In this document: piece by piece, positions 55,444 through 64,000 of the stretch | Position numbering within the stretch: the stretch's first letter is position 1 | Layout: the number at the start of each line of letters is the position of its first letter | From: Anaerolinea thermophila | Lineage (GTDB): Bacteria > Chloroflexota > Anaerolineae > Anaerolineales > Anaerolineaceae | NCBI RefSeq assembly: GCF_020723905.1 | Contig: NZ_DYHZ01000005.1 | Location: 186,001 to 250,000, forward strand | Reading direction: 5' to 3' | DNA: 64,000 bases | Position numbers and translations under genes: made by a program | Notes under the pieces: generated by a model | Databases searched by the model: none | Seen by the model: only the letters and a program-made list of their open reading frames with translations | Told to the model about the DNA's origin: nothing

Positions 55444-55477
55444 ATCGGGAGGTTATTAACCTCCCGATGATTTTTTC
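55444..55477 (+). terminator. intrinsic terminator after typA
   Basis: An 11-bp perfect stem ATCGGGAGGTT (55444-55454) with AACCTCCCGAT (55458-55468), a 3-base loop and a T-run (TTTTTTCTTT) just after. Its right half also encodes the last codons of the convergent small membrane protein. Confidence 0.88.
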
Positions 55478-55698
55478 TTTCGTTTTAAAATTTTTTGTTG
55501 TATTGCTCGCTTAATTTCAGCATAAAGCATAGAAATCAACAGGATTAGAAGGAATCCAGCAAGTGTCCAACCTAGCGGTGGGTGAATGCTGGTTTCTTCG
55601 CCGACAAAGGGGTTCTCAAATGTAGGGGTGGGTTTAAGAAATAAAAAATTCCCCAGAAAACTACGTATTGAATTCAGCAGGTGTTCAATAAGCGCCAT
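55456..55698 (-). CDS. small single-pass membrane protein, hypothetical
   Basis: 80 residues. A soluble amphipathic start (1-40) is followed by one transmembrane helix (PLGWTLAGFLLILLISMLY, about 42-60) and a basic tail ending KRKKKSSGG. No known family. It is convergent to typA and the typA terminator overlaps its stop codon and final codons. It is divergent from ligA, with 85 bases between. A real gene is likely because no other use of the frame is apparent, but confidence is moderate. Confidence 0.5.
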   Translation of the reverse strand: MALIEHLLNSIRSFLGNFLFLKPTPTFENPFVGEETSIHPPLGWTLAGFLLILLISMLYAEIKRAIQQKILKRKKKSSGG

Positions 55699-55780
55699 GA
55701 ATAAATTTTACCAGAATCTTGAAATCAACTTTTTGATGTCTGATAAAATGAGTGGGGAAAAAGATACCAGTGGAGGGTAA

Positions 55781-57814
<2,034 letters not shown>

Positions 57815-57824
57815 AGGTGCCATT

Positions 57825-59018
57825 GTGAAAAAAATCTTTCTTAAGCCAGGTCGAGAAAAGAGTCTCCTCCAGCGTCATCCCTGGGTATTTTCTGGGGCGA
57901 TTGAGAAGGTTTCAGGTAATCCCGGGATGGGGGAGACGGTGGCGGTATGTGATCAAAATGGGAATTTCCTTGCATGGGGGGCATACAGCCCTGCTTCTCA
58001 AATCCGAGTTCGCCTGTGGTCCTTTAACGAAGAAGAAAAAATTAACGCTGAATTTTTTTATCATCGTATTAAGAATGCGATGTTGGTGAGAGAGAGAACG
58101 GTCCCCTTAAGTGAGACAAACGCATTTCGTTGTGTGCATGCTGAATCGGATGGTTTGCCGGGGTTAGTGGTGGATCGATATGCAGACTGGATGGTGGTTC
58201 AGTTATTATCAGCCGGGGCGAATTATTGGAAGCAGGAAATCATCTCCATACTATCAGAATTCAATGTAAAGGGAATCTATGAACGCTCGGATGTGGATGT
58301 TCGTAGATTGGAAGGTTTGATTGAAACAACGGGAGTACTATGGGGTGAAGATCCACCGTCAAAAGTCTTGATAAAAGAGAACAATTATCAATTTTTTGTG
58401 GATATTCAAAAAGGGCAAAAAACCGGTTTTTATCTGGATCAACGGGTGAATCGGGAAAAGGTGAAAAAATATTGCTCGGGAAAAGAAATTCTGAATTGTT
58501 TTTGTTATACAGGTGGCTTCACGGTCTATGCACTGGCAGGGGGAGCAAAGCATGTTATCTCGATAGACTCTTCTGAAACCGCTCTCTTATCGGTAACCGA
58601 AAATCTACAAATAAATGGACTTCCAACGGAAAAGAATCAATGCCTTGAAGCAGATGTCTTTCTTGCTTTACGTAAGTTTCGTGACGAGGGCCGTGCTTTT
58701 GATGTAATAATTCTGGATCCACCCAAATTTGCTTCCACGGCTTCTCAGGCACAGCGAGCAGCAAGAGGATACAAGGATATCAACTTATTAGCGATGAAGT
58801 TACTTAATCCCGGAGGAATTTTGGCAACTTTTTCCTGTTCGGGTGGAATATCTCCCGAACTTTTCCAAAAAATTGTTGCCGGCGCTGCAATCGATGCTAA
58901 AGCCGATATGCAAGTAATCGAAAGGCTTCATCAAAGTCCTGATCATCCGGTTTCTTTGACCTTCCCGGAAGGTGAGTATCTCAAAGGTTTGATTTGTATG
59001 AAAAATCCCACAAACTGA
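57825..59018 (+). CDS. class I SAM-dependent rRNA methyltransferase (RlmI/RlmK-like, PUA domain)
   Basis: 397 residues with a GTG start. An N-terminal PUA-like domain covers about 1-75 (RHPWVFSGAIEKVSG), a central domain follows (VHAESDGLPGLVVDRYADW), and a methyltransferase domain starts near 190 with KTGFYLDQRVNR, ILNCFCYTGGFTVYAL (motif I), DVIILDPPKFA (the DPPK motif) and ATFSCSGGISPELF. E. coli RlmI methylates C1962 of 23S rRNA. It is 10 bases after ligA in the same direction. The tmRNA terminator lies at its 3' end on the opposite strand. Confidence 0.92.
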   Translation: MKKIFLKPGREKSLLQRHPWVFSGAIEKVSGNPGMGETVAVCDQNGNFLAWGAYSPASQIRVRLWSFNEEEKINAEFFYHRIKNAMLVRERTVPLSETNAFRCVHAESDGLPGLVVDRYADWMVVQLLSAGANYWKQEIISILSEFNVKGIYERSDVDVRRLEGLIETTGVLWGEDPPSKVLIKENNYQFFVDIQKGQKTGFYLDQRVNREKVKKYCSGKEILNCFCYTGGFTVYALAGGAKHVISIDSSETALLSVTENLQINGLPTEKNQCLEADVFLALRKFRDEGRAFDVIILDPPKFASTASQAQRAARGYKDINLLAMKLLNPGGILATFSCSGGISPELFQKIVAGAAIDAKADMQVIERLHQSPDHPVSLTFPEGEYLKGLICMKNPTN

Positions 59019-59033
59019 TAAAGTCTGTGGGAT
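59001..59033 (-). terminator. intrinsic terminator of ssrA
   Basis: On the minus strand: ATCCCACA (59033-59026), a 13-base loop, TGTGGGAT (59012-59005), then TTTT. It starts 3 bases after the tmRNA 3' end and covers the stop codon of the convergent methyltransferase. Confidence 0.8.
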
Positions 59034-59035
59034 AG

Positions 59036-59421
59036 TGGAGATGGCGGGAATTGAACCCGCGTCCGAAAGATTCGACCCTCGGACATCTACGAGCGTAGCT
59101 GGTCCTCTATTTCGTCGAGGCCTCAGGATCAGCAGGAAAGGCGCTCGACCAGTCACTAAGGCCCGAAAGCCCTCTTTCGTTCAGTCCGTGACCTTCCTGA
59201 ACGGCACCCTGACTTTCTTACGCCTACTCAATCTCCGGTCAGGGAGCGGGATTGGTAGACGTCACCCCGTAGGGTGATGAGCCATCGCTGACTAAATTAG
59301 GCAGCCAGCGGGAGGGCAGAGTATGTGCGATTGGCACTTTTTTGTGTACTGATTTTACGAGTTCGGTACCTCTCGGCTCGCAGTCCGGGACCAGCCTCTT
59401 CCGTCGAAGCCGATCATCCCC
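59036..59421 (-). ncRNA. ssrA: transfer-messenger RNA (tmRNA)
   Basis: 386 bases on the minus strand. The 5' end GGGGATGATCGGCTTCGACG pairs with the 3' CATCTCC plus discriminator A to form the tRNA-like domain. The T-arm GCGGGTTCAATTCCCGC ends the molecule, and CCA is not encoded. The tag frame (59335-59297) starts at a GCC and reads ANRTYSALPLAA then TAA. Several pseudoknot-like paired segments lie between. With SmpB it rescues stalled ribosomes. It is a one-piece tmRNA. Confidence 0.96.
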
Positions 59422-59432
59422 AAGGCATTACT

Positions 59433-59440
59433 ATTATAAT
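59433..59440. promoter_or_regulatory. shared -10 region for ssrA and corA
   Basis: ATTATAAT provides TATAAT on both strands: 59438-59433 on the minus strand, 12 bases before the tmRNA 5' end, and 59435-59440 on the plus strand ahead of corA. Clear -35 boxes were not found. Confidence 0.5.
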
Positions 59441-59501
59441 GCATTTTCTTCCTAAACGGATTAAAATGTCCTTGTGTCATAATCTCTGCTCTGGAGGAAC
59501 T

Positions 59502-60434
59502 ATGCTGGTTATTTATAAAAATACTGAAGCAGGATTAGAAGAAATTTCTGAGGCTGTAACTGGCTGCTGGATCAATGTGGTTGATCCAGAGCAAGAGGAA
59601 ATTGAACAATTGATTGAATTGGGTGTCCCACAGGATTTTATTACCTATGCTTTAGACCTGGACGAACAATCCAGAGCAGAAAAGGAAGATGATGGCACTT
59701 TACTGGTTTTATTGCGTATTCCTTATTTTCAAGGCTCAAAAATGGATGTACCATACCGTACAATCCCTTTAGGGATCGTTTTGACCTCTCGCTTTATAGT
59801 CACTATTTGCAAACTACAAAACGACATCCTGCAAGAATTTTCCTCAGGTCGAATTAAGGGGCTTTCCACAGCAAAGAGAAATAGATTTACATTGCGGGTT
59901 TTGCTTTCGACAGCAAGCAAGTTTTTACTCTACCTCAAGGAAATTAACCGGGTGGTGGATACACTGGAAGATTTAATCACCCTGTCTTCCAGAAATCGAG
60001 ATATTTTGGAGTTGCTAAAATATCAGAAGAGTCTGGTGTATTTTACTACTGCCTTAAGAGCAAATGAATTAATGATGGAACGCCTTCAACGCTGGCAAAT
60101 TTTCAAGGCCTATCCGGACGACGAGGATTTATTGGAAGACGTCATTACCGAAAATCGTCAGGCTCTTGAAATGGTCGAAATATCAAGCAACATCTTGAGT
60201 TCCATGATGGATGCTTTTGCATCTATGATCTCCAATAATTTGAATGAGGTGATGAAATTTTTAGCATCTATTACTATTGTTTTGAGCATTCCCACCATTG
60301 TAACCAGTTATTTTGGAATGAATGTTGCGCTGCCCTTTCAAGATCATCCGTTAGCAGCCTTGTTTATTATTCTGATTTTTATTACCATCTCTTTCATCGT
60401 TATTAATATCTTTAGAAAACGAGATTGGTTTTAA
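59502..60434 (+). CDS. corA: CorA-family Mg2+/divalent metal transporter
   Basis: 310 residues from the ATG at 59502 with GGAGGAACT upstream. A cytoplasmic N-terminal domain fills about 1-245, then two C-terminal transmembrane helices. The family signature YFGMN follows the first helix (VLSIPTIVTSYFGMNVALP), and the end is FRKRDWF. It forms a pentameric channel for Mg2+ or Co2+. The frame extension to 59325 overlaps the tmRNA gene and is rejected. The promoter may share the divergent -10 region near 59435. Confidence 0.93.
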   Translation: MLVIYKNTEAGLEEISEAVTGCWINVVDPEQEEIEQLIELGVPQDFITYALDLDEQSRAEKEDDGTLLVLLRIPYFQGSKMDVPYRTIPLGIVLTSRFIVTICKLQNDILQEFSSGRIKGLSTAKRNRFTLRVLLSTASKFLLYLKEINRVVDTLEDLITLSSRNRDILELLKYQKSLVYFTTALRANELMMERLQRWQIFKAYPDDEDLLEDVITENRQALEMVEISSNILSSMMDAFASMISNNLNEVMKFLASITIVLSIPTIVTSYFGMNVALPFQDHPLAALFIILIFITISFIVINIFRKRDWF

Positions 60435-60495
60435 ACGTTTGGTAGTGGAATGTAAATCATCTTAAGAACAAGTTTTAAGGAGAAAATTTACAGTT

Positions 60496-62001
60496 ATGCC
60501 GAACGCATTGATTTCTGTGACAGATAAATCTGGATTGGTGAATTTTTCCCGTGCTCTTCTTGATCTCGGGTGGACGATTTGGGCTTCGGGGGGAACGGCA
60601 AGAGAGTTAAGCAGGAATGGTATTGAGGTAAAGGACCTATCAGCATATACAGGAATGCCGGAAATGCTCGGAGGAAGGGTGAAAACGCTTCACCCTGCTA
60701 TTTTTGCAGGTATTCTTGCAAGGGATAACCCGGAAGACTGTGCTGTTCTTGCACAGAATCATTGGGTTCAATTTGATCTGGTTGTTGTAAATTTATATCC
60801 GTTTGAGAAAGTATCTCATGAAAAGGATGTGGATTTATCTATAGCGGTAGAAAACATTGATATTGGAGGAGTTTCTTTACTTCGAGCAGCAGCCAAAAAT
60901 TTCAGCCGGGTACTTGTTGTAAGTGACCCAAAAGATTATCCACTGGTAATTGATGCTTTAAGAAACCATCAAAACACGGAAGAATTTCGCCGGACTATGG
61001 CGTGGAAGGCATTCTGGCGGACCAGTCAATATGATGCGGCTATCACAGGTTTTTTAAGTTCCAGTGAGATGCATATACTCACTCTGTATGTGTCTCAAGA
61101 ACTTCGATATGGAGAGAATCCTCATCAAAAGGCATTACTTTATACATTTACCCCAGCAAGCAAGCCTTTTGGAGGAAACGTTCTTCAGGGAAAAGAGTTA
61201 TCTTACAATAACTTGCTTGATATTGATGCAGCGTGGCGGACGGTTTCTTCTTTTGATGAACCTACAGTAGCCATTATCAAACATCTTTCTCCCTGTGGAA
61301 TTGCCAGTGCAGATGCAATTTCTGAAGCGTATCAAATGGCTTTAGAATGTGATCCGGTTTCTGCGTTTGGGGGCATTGTTGCCAGCAACCGGGAAATTGA
61401 TGAAGAAACAGCGTCTAGAATGAAGGACTTGTTTATTGAGTGTATTGCATGTCCGAAATTTACCGAAGAAGCAATAAAGATTCTATCCAGGAAAAAGAAT
61501 TGCCGTCTGGTGGAAATCCCTGCTTTTCCAAAAGCAGCAGATCAGCATGGGGAGTATCGCTCCATTTTTCAGGGAATGCTATACCAGGATGTGGATTATG
61601 GTGACCCCGCAGGGACACAATGGAGTGTAGTGACTTCGATACACCCCACGCTTGAACAAATGGAATCACTTCGGTTTGCCTGGAAAGCCTGCCAGCACGT
61701 AAAATCAAATGCGATTGTATTGGTGAAGGGAAAATCAACGATTGGAATTGGAGGCGGTCAACCTAATCGAGTGCAAAGTGTTCGCGTAGCCATAGAAAAT
61801 GCGGGTAAAAAGGCCGAAGGTTCCGTAATGGCTTCAGATGCCTTCTTTCCTTTTCCTGATTCAATTGAGATTGCCGCAAGAGCAGGGGTTAAAGCAATCA
61901 TTCAACCGGGAGGTTCAGTAAGAGATCAAGAGGTGATTCGTGCTGCAGAAAGCGCGGGAATAGCCATGGTTTTTACTGGAATTAGACATTTCAGGCATTA
62001 A
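60496..62001 (+). CDS. purH: bifunctional AICAR formyltransferase / IMP cyclohydrolase
   Basis: 501 residues covering both domains. IMP cyclohydrolase (MGS-like) covers about 1-185: SVTDKSGLVNFSRAL, GGRVKTLHPAIFAGIL, NLYPFEKV and NIDIGGVSLLRAAAKN. AICAR transformylase is from 195 on: RYGENPHQKALL, GKELSYNNLLDIDAAW, KHLSPCGIA and SDAFFPFPDSIEIA. It carries out the last two steps of purine synthesis. AAGGAG is 14 bases before the ATG, a wide spacing. Slightly shorter than E. coli PurH (529) but complete. Confidence 0.97.
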   Translation: MPNALISVTDKSGLVNFSRALLDLGWTIWASGGTARELSRNGIEVKDLSAYTGMPEMLGGRVKTLHPAIFAGILARDNPEDCAVLAQNHWVQFDLVVVNLYPFEKVSHEKDVDLSIAVENIDIGGVSLLRAAAKNFSRVLVVSDPKDYPLVIDALRNHQNTEEFRRTMAWKAFWRTSQYDAAITGFLSSSEMHILTLYVSQELRYGENPHQKALLYTFTPASKPFGGNVLQGKELSYNNLLDIDAAWRTVSSFDEPTVAIIKHLSPCGIASADAISEAYQMALECDPVSAFGGIVASNREIDEETASRMKDLFIECIACPKFTEEAIKILSRKKNCRLVEIPAFPKAADQHGEYRSIFQGMLYQDVDYGDPAGTQWSVVTSIHPTLEQMESLRFAWKACQHVKSNAIVLVKGKSTIGIGGGQPNRVQSVRVAIENAGKKAEGSVMASDAFFPFPDSIEIAARAGVKAIIQPGGSVRDQEVIRAAESAGIAMVFTGIRHFRH

Positions 62002-62071
62002 GTACTCCTCAAAAAGGAATTTTGCAATTTCCATCAACATATAATTTCGCGTAGCCATTAAGGAACAAAAA

Positions 62072-62698
62072 ATGGAAAACTTTGACAGGCAAGCAGAGTC
62101 AATCGATGTGGGGCAAAGATTAAGGACCCTCCGCGAGGAAAGAGATATATCTATTCGAGCACTCGCCCGTATGAGTGGGTTATCAGCAAATGCTTTAAGT
62201 ATGATTGAGAGGGGATTGACCTCACCATCGGTGAGCACTTTGAACAAACTGGCTGCAGCCCTCAAAGTTCCGGTTACTGCCTTTTTCCGTACACTCCCAG
62301 TGAAAGAAGAGATTGTTTTTCGGAAAGCAGGGGAAAGAACCAGGGTTCCTTTCTTGAGGGGAATCATGGAGGGTTTGGGCGGAGAGCATTTCATTGGAAA
62401 AGTAGAAGCCTTTTTATTAACCTTAGAAAACGGTGGGAATAGTGGTCCAAACTATATCGTTCACAGCGGACATGAACTGGTATTTTGCTTAAGAGGGAAA
62501 CTTGAATACGATGTAGAAGGTAAATCATATTTACTTGAATCTGGAGATAGTCTGATCTTTTCTGCAAACTTGAAACACCGCTGGCGCAATTCTGGTACCT
62601 CTGTGGTAAACGCCTTAATTGTTATCAGTGGTTTTCATGAAGAAGAATCCCCAGCAGAGTATCATCTCTCAATCTTACCTGAAGAAAATCAACCCTGA
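62072..62698 (+). CDS. XRE-family transcriptional regulator with cupin domain
   Basis: 208 residues. An HTH_3 domain (about 12-68, LRTLREERDISIRALARMSG, then LSMIERGLTSPSVSTLNKL) is followed by a cupin_2 domain (about 125-195, HSGHELVFCLRGKLEYDVEG and ESGDSLIFSANLKHRWRNSG). This class senses a small molecule through the cupin and controls nearby metabolic genes. It lies 5 bases ahead of lysA, which suggests a link with lysine or diaminopimelate metabolism, although no operator repeat was found. Confidence 0.92.
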   Translation: MENFDRQAESIDVGQRLRTLREERDISIRALARMSGLSANALSMIERGLTSPSVSTLNKLAAALKVPVTAFFRTLPVKEEIVFRKAGERTRVPFLRGIMEGLGGEHFIGKVEAFLLTLENGGNSGPNYIVHSGHELVFCLRGKLEYDVEGKSYLLESGDSLIFSANLKHRWRNSGTSVVNALIVISGFHEEESPAEYHLSILPEENQP

Positions 62699-62703
62699 TA
62701 AAA

Positions 62704-63999
62704 ATGAAAAATATATATTCTCTTTTACCTGATAGTGCATCCGTTTCTGAGAACGGAGATTTCATCATCTCCCGCTTTACAATAAAGGAACTTGCAGAAA
62801 AGTATGGCACACCTTTGTATATATATGATGCCGTGACTGTTCAAAGAAACATCCAGATTTTAAGGAATTGTTTGAGTAGATATTATCCTGGAGATAGTAC
62901 TATAACCTACGCAGCAAAAGCCTATTTCTCTTACCCGTTTGCTCAGCATATTGCAAAAATGGGAATAGGAGTTGATATTGTCTCGGAAAATGAACTTCTA
63001 TTCGCTTTAAAAGCGGGAATCTCACCCCATAAAATTCATCTCCACGGGAATAACAAAACCGATTCAGAACTTGATGGTGCGATTCAATCCAATATTCATG
63101 CAATTGTGCTGGATAATTTTGATGATTTAAACAGACTTACCCATTTGTCGACCAGGAATTATTCCGTACCAGTCTGGATCAGAATTAATCCGGAAATTGA
63201 CGTTAATACACACCCGTATCGCCAGACCGGTCATGCCTTAAGCAAATTTGGATTTACTATCAGCGATGGGCAGGCAGAAAATGCTATTCGTGAACTTCTT
63301 TCCAATCCGAAATTTCAATTAAGAGGCATTCATACCCATATCGGGTCTCAGATATTTGATCCGCACACCTATTCAGAAGCAATTCACAAGATGCTTGCGG
63401 TAGCTAAGAAAAGCCAGTGGCTGCCAGTTGAAGTTTGTCCCGGGGGTGGGTGGGGTGTTCCATATCATCTTGAAGAAATTGATCTCGACACCGGGATTGA
63501 GCACTGGATAAAGGAAATTTCTAAGACTATTCAGGAAGAATATCAAGACACCTCTTTTATCCCACACTTATTTTTAGAACCAGGCAGATGGATTGTTGCG
63601 CGCGCAGGAATTGCTGTATACCGGGTGGGAGGTATAAAGTCACTTCCCAATGGAGAGAAATTGCTTGCCATTGATGGGGGGATGGGAGATAATATTCGTC
63701 CTTCCCTATATCAGGCAAAATATGAAGCCCTGTTAGCAGAAAATCCTTTAGGAAAACCCGTAACCCGGTATAAGGTAGTGGGAAGGTACTGTGAATCTGG
63801 GGATACTCTTTTAGAAGAAATTGATTTGCCGGAAGTTCAAGCGGGCAATCATTTGATTATTCCTGTTGCCGGCGCGTATCATCTCAGTATGGCATCCAAC
63901 TATAATCTGGTTCCCCGTCCTGCCGTTCTATGGATTGAAAACGGAGAGGTAACTGTACTTCAAAAACGAGAAAATTTATGGGACAGTTGGTGGTGTTAG
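62704..63999 (+). CDS. lysA: diaminopimelate decarboxylase
   Basis: 431 residues, complete with the stop codon one base before the window edge. The PLP lysine is in TYAAKAYFSYPFA (about 69-81), the histidine in HLHGNNKT, GGGWGVPY for phosphate binding (about 247-254), LFLEPGRWIVARAG, and the cysteine-containing CESGDTL at the active-site partner loop. It forms L-lysine from meso-diaminopimelate. PLP fold type III decarboxylase; other family members are possible but the sequence fits LysA well. It is cotranscribed with the XRE-cupin gene. Confidence 0.92.
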   Translation: MKNIYSLLPDSASVSENGDFIISRFTIKELAEKYGTPLYIYDAVTVQRNIQILRNCLSRYYPGDSTITYAAKAYFSYPFAQHIAKMGIGVDIVSENELLFALKAGISPHKIHLHGNNKTDSELDGAIQSNIHAIVLDNFDDLNRLTHLSTRNYSVPVWIRINPEIDVNTHPYRQTGHALSKFGFTISDGQAENAIRELLSNPKFQLRGIHTHIGSQIFDPHTYSEAIHKMLAVAKKSQWLPVEVCPGGGWGVPYHLEEIDLDTGIEHWIKEISKTIQEEYQDTSFIPHLFLEPGRWIVARAGIAVYRVGGIKSLPNGEKLLAIDGGMGDNIRPSLYQAKYEALLAENPLGKPVTRYKVVGRYCESGDTLLEEIDLPEVQAGNHLIIPVAGAYHLSMASNYNLVPRPAVLWIENGEVTVLQKRENLWDSWWC

Positions 64000-64000
64000 A

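Noticed and set aside
59325-59501. Longer corA frame
   Set aside because: It overlaps the tmRNA gene; the ATG at 59502 has a strong ribosome site and the normal CorA start.
61915-62394. 159-codon antisense frame over purH end and XRE gene
   Set aside because: Both sense genes have clear domains; no ribosome site or homology pattern on this strand.

Overview
The window looks like a contiguous piece of a Chloroflexota chromosome, most likely class Anaerolineae. This placement is inferred from gene content, not from a marker tree. The signs are archaeal-type mevalonate-pathway kinases (isopentenyl phosphate kinase next to mevalonate kinase), a giant GT-C/'YYY' membrane protein of the kind described in Chloroflexi and archaea, a permuted-free one-piece tmRNA with an ANRTYSALPLAA tag, and NBR1-type Ig domains behind Pro/Thr linkers. 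Coding density is high. I see no rRNA, CRISPR array, prophage or intact insertion sequence.

Layout. 1-2.1 kb (minus): isoprenoid genes, namely IPK (cut by the window edge), mevalonate kinase and a UbiA prenyltransferase. 2.2-4.8 kb: tlyA and lepA. 4.8-23.7 kb (plus): a long cell-surface polysaccharide/lipid-linked glycan locus with a flippase-like membrane protein, GT4, methyltransferase, three GT-C membrane glycosyltransferases (one of 1749 aa), RNase HI, a sugar-nucleotide epimerase, a hexapeptide acyltransferase behind a possible attenuator leader, a GT2, a radical SAM enzyme and a SIS-GAF fusion. 23.7-25.3 kb: tRNA-Pro(GGG), a glycosyltransferase wrecked by internal deletion, and a Tat-exported L,D-transpeptidase.

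25.3-32.7 kb (minus) holds the most unusual unit. It contains a small membrane zinc-ribbon protein, a DUF2207-like exported membrane protein ending in a Cys-Ala repeat tail, a PqqD/radical SAM/SPASM enzyme, a second copy of that enzyme in which every cluster cysteine is lost, a methyltransferase, and HemW. I read this as a candidate undescribed peptide-modification system in which the enzyme pair may act on the Cys-Ala tail. An NBR1-like lipoprotein-type gene precedes it.

32.8-40.5 kb (minus): tyrosine recombinase, a large sensor kinase, a beta-solenoid-like membrane protein, a complete ECF transporter (T, S and fused A-A') and a SAM hydroxide adenosyltransferase. 40.8-45.3 kb (plus): ADP-forming acyl-CoA synthetase plus indolepyruvate:ferredoxin oxidoreductase alpha and beta, an amino-acid fermentation route that yields ATP. 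45.3-50.7 kb: pyrophosphatase, threonine-synthase-like enzyme, B12-type radical SAM, heme A synthase, SDR and an FmdB zinc ribbon. 50.7-53.5 kb: a NarL-type two-component pair and a membrane protein. 53.6-64 kb: housekeeping genes typA, ligA, an rRNA methyltransferase, ssrA (tmRNA), corA, purH, an XRE-cupin regulator and lysA.
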